Source of the DNA: Nannobrachium achirus
Lineage: Eukaryota; Chordata; Actinopteri; Myctophiformes; Myctophidae
Assembly (NCBI GenBank): GCA_963921795.1
Contig: OY997639.1
Location: forward strand, 57,095,163-57,159,162
Length of the DNA stretch: 64,000 nt
Reading direction: 5' to 3'
A program made the translations under genes and the position numbers. The notes beneath the pieces are model-generated. The model had not been told where the DNA came from. It ran no database searches and saw only the letters and a list, made by a program, of their open reading frames with translations. Of this stretch, positions 54,540 to 64,000 are shown one piece after another; within the stretch, counting starts at the first letter, position 1; the number at the start of each line of letters is the position of its first letter.

Positions 54540-54718
54540 ATCGGGAGATGACAACCAATAGCAAATTCAGAGAAATGTACGGTATATAACTCGGATTCTA
54601 CTCCCAGATGTGTTTTTGTAAAAAAAAAAAAAAAAGCTTTTTTCAACAGAACATAACTAAAGAATGGACAATTTTCCTTTTCCGGTTGAAAGAAGAAAAG
54701 CCATCATGTTACACAACC
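54540..54718. repeat. Long direct repeat, left of miniature element
   Basis: About 179 bp beginning ATCGGGAGATGAC and ending TTACACAACC recurs at 55,244-55,392 (about 149 bp, indels and about 10-15% substitutions by eye). The repeat ends exactly at the CAGGGG terminus of the inserted element. Confidence 0.8.
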
Positions 54719-55243
54719 AGGGGTGTCGCAACAAATTCTTGGCCCCAGGTACAAGGATTCACTGTGGGCCCCCCTTGAATGTTCTTCATAGGAGGGGGGG
54801 GTTTAACCCATTTAGACTGGGAACGCATTATTTTGTGCTTTAACTCTTGAAAAATAGCAGATATACAAGCTAGTGCCGCGCTGCGAGCTTATAGATTTTT
54901 TAAAAACATATGTTTCTAACTTTCTATATCAGTGGTGCTCAAACTTTTTCATGTGAAGAACCCCCAAAATTATATGTATTTGGCCACGGACCCCCATCTC
55001 AAAATATTTAGTTCCAGGGACCCCCCCACCCAGAAGCAACATTTGAGTTACAAATGTTCGCTTAAAAAAATACATATATTCAAAGATTTTCACACATTTT
55101 CACGACTTTTCAAAAATAGCAGATCTACAAGCTCGCAGCGCGGGTGCCGCGCTGTGAGCTTGTTAGTCTGCCATTTTTCAATAGCTAAAGTATAAAATAA
55201 TTGAGGTCCCTCCAGCTTGGGCCCTAGTAACTCAGTCGCCCCT
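54718..55243. mobile_element. Hairpin-bearing hAT-like miniature element, complete copy
   Basis: The left end is CAGGGGTGTCGCAACAAATT and the right end is AACTCAGTCGCCCCTG; their outer bases are inverted (CAGGGG/CCCCTG). It shares the GGCCCC segment, the CTCAAACTTTTTCATGTGAA block, GGACCCCC motifs and both hairpins (a truncated one at 54,850-54,899 and a full one at 55,112-55,178) with 5,703-6,177. There is no transposase. Confidence 0.65.
55112..55178. repeat. Hairpin family member
   Basis: AAAAATAGCAGATCTACAAG with GCTCGCAGCGCGG pairs with the following complement; a few mismatches near the base. Confidence 0.8.
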
Positions 55244-55392
55244 GATCGGGAGATGACGAATGATAGCAAATTCAGAGAAATGTACGGTATATAACTCTAC
55301 TCCCAGATGTGTTTTTGTCAAAAAAAGCTTTTCAACGGTTCACAATTTTTCTTTTCCGGGTGAAAGAAGAAATGCCATCGTGTTTACACAAC
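55244..55392. repeat. Long direct repeat, right of miniature element
   Basis: Second copy of 54,540-54,718. It starts at the base after the element's CCCCTG end and continues past TTACACAACC into CTCGTCGCATGG. Confidence 0.8.
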
Positions 55393-55399
55393 CCTCGTC

Positions 55400-56220
55400 G
55401 CATGGTGCGTTCCGTGGGTCTTCAAAATAAGTTCATAACCCTGGCAGAGGCGGATGAATTAATGCATTGAATACCTGGAGATAAATGTATTAATGACCAA
55501 TTCATCTATTGGTTAGTTTGCATCACAGAACCATATGCAATGCAAAATATGTGGGACTATCCTTCATATGGGATGGTATGATGAGGATTGGTTTTCAAAG
55601 CATGTTTGTTACTGCTCGTTTTCTCCATTGTTCAAGCCCATTCCCAGATGTATCTGTTGGAGGAGATCTCTGATTGTCTGGCTACGAAAGACTATAATCT
55701 TTAGATTTTCTAATAATTGAGAGAATTGTTCAAATCTTTACAAAGAATTGCCTGTAATGACATCCTCAAAGTTGGGATACCATGCAGGGTTAAAGCGGTT
55801 AAGAACCTTTTTTTTTTTTTGGAAAGCTGAAGGACAACTGAAAAGAATGACAGAAGGTTTTAAGGAATCAAAAGGCAATGGTACAAAGTTTAATGTCTAC
55901 ATTAATTGGCACTGCACAAAGACAAAGCATATATATATTTCAAAGTAACATAATACAAACTCCATAGCAGGGAGATGTACAGTAGCAGTTCAAACACAGT
56001 TGATCAAAGTGCTGTTGCTTTTTCTATTCCAGCAAATGCTTGTTTGACGTGAATAGTGCTGTGGAGATGATGCAGCATAGCCTATACTGGCAGACAGTGG
56101 AGGGGAACATCAATACAGCATCAGAAAAACATGAAAAGCAATGAAAAGTATGCCAAATAAACATTATTGATGAATGGTGAATACACAAGTCTGTTGTATC
56201 TTTCATGTCCTTATACCCAG
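55400..56220. other. No gene recognised
   Basis: AT-rich sequence with short frames only. No repeat ends or exon signals stand out. Confidence 0.4.
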
Positions 56221-56224
56221 TATA

Positions 56225-56225
<1 letters not shown>

Positions 56226-56304
<79 letters not shown>
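56226..56304. repeat. GT microsatellite
   Basis: About 39 GT units, then a CGCGCG stretch. Confidence 0.95.
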
Positions 56305-56305
<1 letters not shown>

Positions 56306-56903
56306 TTGTGTGCGCGCGCGTACGTGTGGGCTTTTATTGTTGCTGTTTATTTACCATTACCCCACTAATAACTTTATGTTATCGTCACAAAAAACTCTCC
56401 CTTCTGTTGCAAATACATCAATATTGTTGGAGTGGATTTTTCAGCTAAAAAGAAAAGAAAAGACAAGGAAGCGTTTTAAAATAGCAGAGGAATTGCAGTT
56501 GTTTGTTTTCACACTGTCACCCATGCATACATGTACCGTATATACTGTACAGAGAGGTCAGCACACAGAATCACTTGCAGAGTGCATGGCATGCCAATGA
56601 AACAGGCAGAGCAGTTGTCTTTTCTCTCTTCCAATTAAACACAGCAGAGGAAACAGATGTTGTGTTCTGTGGCCTCGCAAATTAACAATGATTCAATTTA
56701 AATTTTGGAATTTTTCAAATGGGCACACCATGACCATGCCTGTAGAATGAAAATGATCTACTAGATGTTGTGAGATTGTCGATCATGTTCAATATTTTTA
56801 GTGCACAAGCGGTTAGTCTATTATTGTGAAATAGTGAAAGTCATAAACCTCTGAAAAATTATAATAATGATACTCAAGTAAAGTAGTACAGATACTCAAG
56901 TAA

Positions 56904-57329
56904 ATGTATTTCAAACTGTCCACCACTACCCAATATCAAATCAGCACGGCTATAAGAACAATCCTTGGCAGGAGGGAAAATACATTGACTGCATTCACTC
57001 TGTGTTCACAAACTCAGAATAGTCTTAATTGCCACATTTCAAATCTTCTGTATCCTTTGAAAACTGGAACTCGAAAATATATTTTTTTTAGAAATGGAGC
57101 AATGGCTATACAGGTATGTACGGTGATAAACCTCTATAAGGCCAGAGCTGTACCAAGAGGGGTATGCATTTTTAATATTTTGAAGTTTTTACAAACTAAA
57201 GTTAGAGAAAGAATCCTGCAAAAGTTACAACATCTATTCCCCTGGCCTTCCTTGTCTGATTATTTTGATGTTAAGAAAGTTTGCCTGGGGAGACGGGAGA
57301 GAAAAAGTACAAGAGATGAATCCTTATAG
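56904..57329 (+). other. 141-residue open frame, not recognised
   Basis: This frame has no domain I recognise, no strong start context and no coding-like composition (AT-rich with varied hydrophobic runs). Its start overlaps a fragment of the TACTCAAGTAAA dispersed repeat. It is probably chance. Confidence 0.2.
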
Positions 57330-57734
57330 AGAATTGTGTTTCGGAGTTACGTAGGTACGTTTCCAATATACTGTACAATGTGCATTTTAAACAGACTATA
57401 GCTCACTCCTATGGGAGGCAGAAATCCTTGAAAAACTGAGCAATATGGAAATAAGCAATATGGTATGAGGCTTCTAGATAAATGTGAATATTGGTCTTTT
57501 AATGACCACAATGTTGAGTGAAAGTTACAAAGTTGATATATGTGTTGTATGTTTGCTGTATGTACATAGAGTCCACCATCATTATTACATTTATCAAAGT
57601 AAACACTTATTTGCACATTTCTATTATAGCAACAGCGATATTTGATTGTTCTTTATCTTTTATGTCCAGTGACTGCTGGTCACACAGAGAAGCTGTAATT
57701 ACACATTCCAAGAATTAAAATAAAAGATAACTTG

Positions 57735-57862
57735 TGCCTGGTGGACCACATGCTCGTTTTGAGTCACAAGGACCTGTGTTTGAATCCGACTCCCGTCATA
57801 TCTCCCTTTAACCTTTCCTGTCTCTCTACACTCTACCATCTAATAAGCATTTCCCCAAAAAA
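57735..57862 (+). mobile_element. tRNA-derived SINE-like fragment
   Basis: CTGTGTTTGAATCCGACTCC resembles a B box. It is followed by ATCTCCCTTTAACC and CTGTCTCTCTACACTCTACC with ATCTAATAAGC, the layout of a common fish SINE tail. The 5' part is degraded. Confidence 0.4.
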
Positions 57863-59140
57863 TTATAACAATAACATATTTACTTAAAAACTCACAGTTT
57901 GTGATATTCTGAGCAATGTCTTAGTTGCTCATTAAGATCATGTAACAGAGGATGAAAGACTATAGGCCTACTATCATTTCAGATTTCTAATGCGGTGAGC
58001 TGTACATTTTTAAACATGAGATGCAATAATAGATACAATCAATATAAAGAAAAAAAACATCGATCATCAGATCCAATTACAAAGATGAAGAACAGATATG
58101 TCCAAACATTAGACAGAATAAAAGAGTGATAATCATATTCTCCACCACGCTAAAGTATCAACAAATGTGTTGGCTTTATCCTGGAGTCCAGGAATAGAGA
58201 TTGTCAATGTGAGTTGCTGTAGCAGACATCCAAACATCTACAAGTCAGTTCCTCCCCATAGTTCCTTTTTCCAACAGCAAAAGTTCCAAACTCTGGTAAT
58301 AACTATAGTGTATACAGTACATACAGTAGATCAGAGATCTACGTCATGGTAGATATAGTAAAGAAGGTACATTGGCAAATGTATACATTTCAGAATGAGG
58401 TGTTAATTATATACATTTTCCCACAGTAAATCTAAGTAAACCAGCATGATTACACTTGTCTTTTCAATGTGATTTTTATGATCAGGGAAAAGCAAGATCG
58501 GAACTCAGTTGTGTCAGCAAGCATCTGTGTGTCCACACATGGCAATTCAATGCAACAAGTGTTACTGGATGTACTTTGTCTGCTCAATACATCTGGAAAA
58601 CTAATCCACTTATTTTTATTATTTTGGAACTAGCATGTTGTGCGAAGTTTACGTAAGACCTATGTTTAATATTGTGCCCACACACAGTACTGATACAGCA
58701 GCTGTCTACTCCTCAATGAGATCCAAACTCAATGTGAGCCAGGACCCTTGAAATGTAGTTTGGCTCACCAGATCACAATGCGAGTGAGGTCCGATGATGT
58801 AGCGAACACTTGACAGTTCAACTAAGGACAACTCTGCATACCGCTCTCACTAAATAACATCTAGGCTCATTTTCCTACTTTTATTGATCCCAAATGACTG
58901 TTCATGGGGTCTATTAGGCAGAAATTCCCCTGTCGTCCCAGCAGAACCCAGCAACCCTCATAGCATAGAGTGAAGCCCATAAGCCTACTCTGCCATGGGA
59001 GGAATTCGACAAGACCCATGGGCGGCTTTTGAATGCTCCCGTGCGCGGATCCACGCAACTCAGAATATTCAGCGACTTTTCAAAAGTCACATTGAAAAGA
59101 CAAGTGCAACCACGGCCTAAGGACCTGCTGGGATTGGGTT
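57863..59140. other. No gene recognised; may include galr1 3' UTR
   Basis: The stretch lies downstream of the minus-strand galr1 stop. A minus-strand AATAAA (plus TTTATT, 58,880-58,885) could be a polyadenylation signal about 610 bases after the stop, but this is only a motif match. Confidence 0.3.
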
Positions 59141-59144
59141 AGGG

Positions 59145-59240
59145 GTTAGGCAAGGCAAGGCAAGACAAGGCATTATGTTTGTATAGCACATTTCAACAAC
59201 AAGGCAATTCAAAAGTGTTTTACATAAAACATTAAGCATC
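59145..59240 (-). mobile_element. Reversed LINE-type 3' end
   Basis: GGCAAGGCAAGGCAAGACAA followed by TTTGTATAGCACATTTC and AAGGCAATTCAAAAGTG is, in reverse complement, the familiar fish LINE tail ending in TTGCC units. No coding part is present. Confidence 0.4.
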
Positions 59241-59493
59241 AAGACATCACGTTAGATATCTACATATTTACTGTAGGAAATGTACCGTATACAATTACCA
59301 CTTCACTTCGAAATATACACATTTTAAAAGTATATGTTTCCCCACTTTTCTACATGTACTATACATAGTACTGTACAATGCTTTGTGTTGTCTGGTGGTG
59401 AGACCCAACATAATGCCACAGTTTCGATGCATTTTTTTTTTTTACTGTAGAACAGTATGTTTTACTGTATCACCAACGCATGCCTTTTTCCAT

Positions 59494-59814
59494 TTACACG
59501 TTGGTGCAGTTAGTGGAGGGCGGTGTGTCCACCTTGCTGCGGATCTCCCTGACGTCATTGAGTGGGGAGTCAGTGGTGCCAATTTGGCACTTGAACACCT
59601 GTTTGTAGGCCTTCCTGAAGTTCTCCGACAGGAAGGCGTAGATGACCGGGTTGACAGAGGAGTTGCTGTAAGCCAAACAGTGGGCGGCCACCCGCAACAC
59701 AAAGGAGGCCTGGGTGAGTGGAAATGTCCCGAACTCCACCCACAGATGGACAATGTGGTGAGGCAACCAGGAGATGCAGAACACCACCACCACCACCAGT
59801 ACCGTCTGAGCAGT
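59494..59814 (-). CDS. galr1: Galanin receptor type 1, terminal coding exon
   Basis: The exon encodes 106 residues plus a TAA stop (59,494-59,496). It is the end of a class A G-protein-coupled receptor of the plasma membrane that binds the neuropeptide galanin and couples mainly to Gi/o. It starts TAQTVLVVVVVFCISWLPHH, covering TM6 with the F-X3-W-L-P motif (F12, W16, P18). TM7 follows with AHCLAYSNSSVNPVIYAF (NPxxY at N55-Y59). A palmitoylation-type cysteine is at C76 (KQVFKC), and the tail ends DTPPSTNCTNV, close to the mammalian GALR1 tail as I remember it. A splice acceptor precedes it on the minus strand (TTTCACCCCACAG, AG at 59,815-59,816), and the junction position agrees with the last intron of GALR1. 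The earlier exons should lie at higher coordinates; I did not find them before the window end. I cannot tell which teleost paralogue (1a or 1b) it is. Confidence 0.9.
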   Translation of the reverse strand, partial: TAQTVLVVVVVFCISWLPHHIVHLWVEFGTFPLTQASFVLRVAAHCLAYSNSSVNPVIYAFLSENFRKAYKQVFKCQIGTTDSPLNDVREIRSKVDTPPSTNCTNV

Positions 59815-61980
59815 CTGTGGGGTGAAAGATGGAAAAGGAGGAAGGGAGACAGAGGGAGGGGAGTGTCTGAATTATCATAGTACAGCAACCGACACATGTT
59901 TTTTACAGTCAGTGCTCTCAAGGACAGAAATGGTACATCCGACTGATAATGATCCGAATCCTGAGAGGATTGATCGGCACTATGAGCTCTGGATATGTGC
60001 ATATCCTACTCGGACCGTCGACCGTAACATGCAACGTAAATGAGTGCAATGGGTTTAAAAATAGATTACGTAACTTGGCATTGAGATGAACTGAAAATGT
60101 AACAGTTTACAGCTGACCCGCAGTCCTTCAATGTCAGTGAGCAAATTGATGAAATGTGTTTACCCAGCCATATTGTTAATAAACCAAGGCTTAAAGCTAC
60201 AGGCTACAGCTGATAAATGTAAAATGAAAAGTGAAAAATATGCCAATTACACACTCCATGATCAGCTGTCTCCTCGGCATTCCTGTAGAAGACTGGATTA
60301 CAGCTGAGTTACAGCTGAGTGAATTAGACCACAACAGCGAAACACATATAGACTGCAAAAACACATGAGGAGCCTGACATTAATTAGATTGTGTAAGGGA
60401 AGCTCTGAATGATAAATGCATCATGTCACGGCGACTCCAGCTTGGCTGACAGCACGCAGGTTAACTACTTCAAATCACATAACTGCTGTCAGTATGGTTA
60501 ATAACATATGGAGTCTGGAGGTCAGAGGGGGTGACGATGAAGAAAGAGAGACGGGAAGAAGGAGGAATGGGTGTCATGCGTGTCAAGCTGCTCTAGCTAA
60601 GCAAACAGCTTCGAACAAGTATGCACACAGCACACACACAAAGAGGCAGCAGCGTTTTAAAGTTCCCACAGTTGTGTGGGAGAAAGGATGTCGAGAGGGC
60701 TATGTTTTGTTTGGTATAGCGCTAGCTTTAAGAACGCGATCATAATTTTAACTTAAACCCTAGAGAGTCTTTAGTTATCCCTACAGTCATGTTTTTGAGC
60801 GATGTGTTATAGCCGCTTCTGACTGTGTAACTAACTGTGTGTATGTCCATGTGTAGATGTACATGGACAATTGGACAATATAACAAAACTGCACTCTGTC
60901 ATGGTGCCAACTTGCGACTTGTGCGCTCGTGGCCATATATGGCCTACTTATGTGCCAGCAGAGCGCTGTTCGGTGCTCTGTATGAACAGTATGTGGGTGG
61001 GCAAGTTGGCACACTTGTTGTTGGTGAGGTCACCAAGTTAGTGATGTCACCCTGTGTTTTTTCAAGGGTTTTCCCATTGGATGACGTAAACACAGACAGA
61101 CACCACCACGTACAGAAACATCGAACGCAGTACTTGCGCCCTCTGCTAGCACAAGTAATGATGAGTACATCTTTAAGTACATTGGGGAAACTAAGTATTT
61201 GAAACACTGTCCATGTTTATATGTACGTCCCTGTCCGTATGTCCCTTTTCTGATTGGACAATATAATGATGAGCACATATCATACTATACTTGCTACTCG
61301 AACCCACACTGTTTCAGGAACAGTATTTTCTTGTGAGATGTGTGGATTGAGCACCGCTCTCTTCACACTGTTGTGATTTTTTTTATAAGTTCTTAAAATC
61401 TCCGGTCAGTACTCAAATTGAAATGGCATGAGCAAGGAAATATGTTGAATCATGATCATGACTTATCTCTTCTGTACAAAATATTGATCTTTGGCATCCT
61501 TGAAGCTAAAACGAATTTAAAAGTGTCATTCATTCATTCATTTATCTTGTTGATAAATGTATGTTTGAGTGTAGGAATCCTGATGCTTTAATGTTTTCAT
61601 TAAAATAAATGCTACAATTCATGGTGACTTGTAGTGAAAAATTCAAACAGCTTCAGATAGGCGTTGTGAAATATTCTCCATCTAGAGAGCCTTGTAGCTC
61701 ACTGGGTTAAGTCCATCCATCTGCGTGTGCTGTCTAGACTTGTGAGATAAGATAAACCATTTATTGATCCCGCGAAGGGATAATCCGAATGGCGGATGGA
61801 GATGGAAACTCTTCAATCTAATAACTAACTCCTTCATAACTTGCACTACACATCCATTAAAAAGGTGTTGGCTGTCAATTAAAATACCCCCCCCCCCCCC
61901 CTTTGATTACCTCAGGTGATAAGCCCACATTTTCTTGGTGATAATTAGATTGTTAATTAGATTGTTCTTGTTAATGGGCT
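59815..61980. other. galr1 intron and unassigned DNA
   Basis: No second galr1 exon or other gene was recognised. A reversed LINE-like tail (GATAAACCATTTATTGATCC) is at about 61,746-61,770, and a SINE-like start (GTAGCTCACTGGGTTAAG) at 61,693. A C run is at 61,889-61,901. Confidence 0.4.
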
Positions 61981-62007
61981 TATCAAATGTGTGACTCAGA
62001 TTCAAGT

Positions 62008-62009
62008 GT

Positions 62010-62108
<99 letters not shown>

Positions 62109-62124
62109 CGTGCGTGCGTGTGTG
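62008..62124. repeat. GT microsatellite
   Basis: About 47 GT units, then GCGT units. Confidence 0.95.
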
Positions 62125-62424
62125 TGCCTGTGTGAAAGCTGTCTCACGCTTGTGATACAGTGTGTGCTTGGCGGTGATAAGAGCTGGTCAACATTTGTAG
62201 CAGAGGTGCAGAGAAAGTAAGCCTGTTTTCCCAGCTGTCTGTCCCTGATGAAAAATGCCACCTAACGGGTTCCTCATGGACCTTCCAAGGCTACAACTGG
62301 AGTTCACATATGACCAATTAATAATTGATCAACAAAAACCTGTCCCTGCCCTTGAGTGTTTTATTATGCAGCTCTAATAACCACTTGAGCCCTGATTTAT
62401 GTATACGTTGTCACAGTGTCAAGC

Positions 62425-62485
62425 AAAAATCGTGATCTACAAGCTCACGACCCATCTCATTGTGACTTGCTGTGAGCTAGATCTG
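62425..62485. repeat. Degenerate hairpin family member
   Basis: GTGATCTACAAGCTCACGAC and, 24 bases on, GCTGTGAGCTAGATCTGCT. The arms still resemble those at 5,776 but pairing is interrupted. Confidence 0.5.
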
Positions 62486-62999
62486 CTAATTAATGTTTTG
62501 AACATTTCAGTATTTTCTTTTTTACCTATGACGTGCCCAACATAAGGATTGACTGATAATCGATTCATATTTTTTTAATAATCGATTAATTTGACTAGCT
62601 CGATTAACTGTTGCACTCCTATATTTGTAATGACGCTAATTCTCTTTGTAACATTTTCCAACATAGCCTACCTCTTGGATATGAATAGACCTATAAATAT
62701 ACAGTAGTGTGCATGTTAGTTCATTAGTTTTAGTCGCTGCCTCCTTATTCACAGCAGCTGGAGTACACACTGTCATTATTTATAGTACAATTATTATTAC
62801 AGAGGTGATATATTGGGGGGGGGGGGGGGAACATTTATTATAGGCACACACTGGTGGCAATTTATTGTATCAAACTATACAATAAAGCTGCCAGTATCTT
62901 TCTTTCATTTCCTTTTTCGCACCAGTTTACGATTTAATATACACAAATGATTGAATGCTAAGCGCACTTTAGGTGTTAAGTGCCTTCCCTCAATTTCCT

Positions 63000-63321
63000 C
63001 TACTAGCCCTTACCCGTTCAAAGATATGAGCTCCGAAATGATGTGCAGTGTGTGGATTATGGGATGTGCACTGTGCACACAATATATGAGGGATGGAAAG
63101 TAACTTTAACTGGTGCTTGCATGCTAATATGTAGGAGCATCAATGTAAATACCCGTTCCATTTAACGGCTACAGAGATACTGTGTACCGATCTGCATGAT
63201 TTTGGACAACATCTGTAACAGGGCCAGAACCCGCCTGCCCGCCTGCACACACACACTCCCCCCCCCCCCCCCCCCCCCCCCCACACACACACACTCCCCC
63301 CCCCCCCCCCCCCCCCCCCCC

Positions 63322-63391
<70 letters not shown>

Positions 63392-63660
63392 TTGTGTGTG
63401 ATTGTGCATGGCCTGAACAACAGCGCCCCTCCCTTAACATGTGTGGTCACAAAAGGTACTGTAGACTAAATAGATATAGATACACCATAAAAATGCTATT
63501 ATACAGCATACGATTTGTGAAAGTGACAAACGGGCTTCACAGTTATGTCAGGTGTGTTCATATGCTGATGGTGATGCGATTTCAGATCAATTGCTCCAGC
63601 CACCGAGGAGAAACGCTGAGACAGACAGACAGACACTCAGACATCTCCAAAATTATATGT
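63000..63660 (-). mobile_element. Microsatellite-bearing dispersed element, copy 2
   Basis: Inverted relative to 39,745-40,387 and similar along its whole length, except for the expanded simple-sequence centre (63,247-63,388) and about 60 bp of extra sequence near 63,180-63,240. Confidence 0.6.
63247..63388. repeat. Compound CA, poly-C, CA, poly-C, GT tract
   Basis: CACACACACACT with a C run, CACACACACACT with a second C run of about 26, and then about 32 GT units. The CA and GT parts are complementary across the C runs. Confidence 0.95.
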
Positions 63661-63834
63661 TAGATGGAAAATAGTCCCACTGAATGACTGATACATAGGG
63701 CATATTTATTTATACTGGTGAATTAACAGGATAAACAGAGACATATTTCAGTCTATAGAGTATAATCAAATGGCCAACAGCAGATTACTGCCACTATGCA
63801 GTACAAATGATCAGAAGGCAAACACTTTGTTGAA

Positions 63835-63865
<31 letters not shown>

Positions 63866-63886
63866 CGTGCGTGCGTGTGTGCGTGG

Positions 63887-63966
<80 letters not shown>

Positions 63967-63990
63967 GTGTGTGCGTGTGCGTGTGCGTGT
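63835..63990. repeat. GT microsatellite
   Basis: GT units interrupted by GCGT groups; runs to near the window end. Confidence 0.95.
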
Positions 63991-64000
63991 ACTAGTGTGC

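Noticed and set aside
59383..59880. 165-residue plus-strand frame and a 186-residue minus-strand frame over galr1
   Set aside because: They are shadows of the conserved galr1 exon in other frames.

Overview
The window looks like intergenic and intronic DNA from a teleost fish. The evidence is one recognisable vertebrate host exon (galanin receptor 1, minus strand, near 59.5-59.8 kb), very long CA/GT microsatellites, L2-like LINE 3' ends, hAT-type miniature elements and an intact DIRS-type tyrosine-recombinase retrotransposon. There is a 200-base assembly gap at 34,080-34,279. No RNA gene, CRISPR array or bacterial-type operon is visible.

Layout: 1-4.3 kb holds a 265-bp hairpin element, a 0.66-kb element with long inverted ends and a GA/CAGA microsatellite. 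A 3.0-kb unit is tandemly duplicated at 4.28-10.29 kb; each copy carries a LINE 3' end and a hairpin-bearing miniature element lying between two 109-bp direct repeats. A decayed L2-type LINE follows (10.56-11.57 kb). A 3.7-kb imperfect palindrome (11.9-15.6 kb) holds remnants of a protein with a HEEADT motif and a cysteine-rich CXC-like tail; a 0.4-kb hAT miniature element with a perfect 8-bp target duplication sits in one arm only. 16.5-18.2 kb is a head-to-tail pair of Helitron/Helentron-like elements. 18-28.6 kb is a mosaic of miniature DNA elements, including one split by a LINE. 31.6-32.3 kb is a 665-bp foldback element. 36.9-37.6 kb holds a GC-rich minisatellite and a homopolymer palindrome.

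The main coding object is the DIRS element at 43,060-49,816. It has three reading frames, each -1 relative to the one before: a Gag-like protein, a reverse transcriptase/RNase H/methyltransferase-like polyprotein, and a tyrosine recombinase. Its inverted terminal repeats match perfectly over at least 145 bp. Its internal complementary region exactly matches the joined outer ends of the element through a shared GTT. These features imply a young and possibly active copy. The recombinase frame also stays open, without a stop, for about 1,000 codons across the whole polymerase gene.

49.8-64 kb holds a telomere-like-repeat element, tandem repeats, three copies of a microsatellite-bearing element (one split by a LINE), a second copy of the hairpin-bearing element between long direct repeats, and the galr1 terminal exon.

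The strongest leads are: the DIRS element and its overprinted frame; the repeated association of one miniature-element family with unusually long (109 and about 150-179 bp) flanking direct repeats; a dispersed, covarying hairpin present in about a dozen places; and a set of Helitron-like 3' ends whose hairpin stems differ but still pair.
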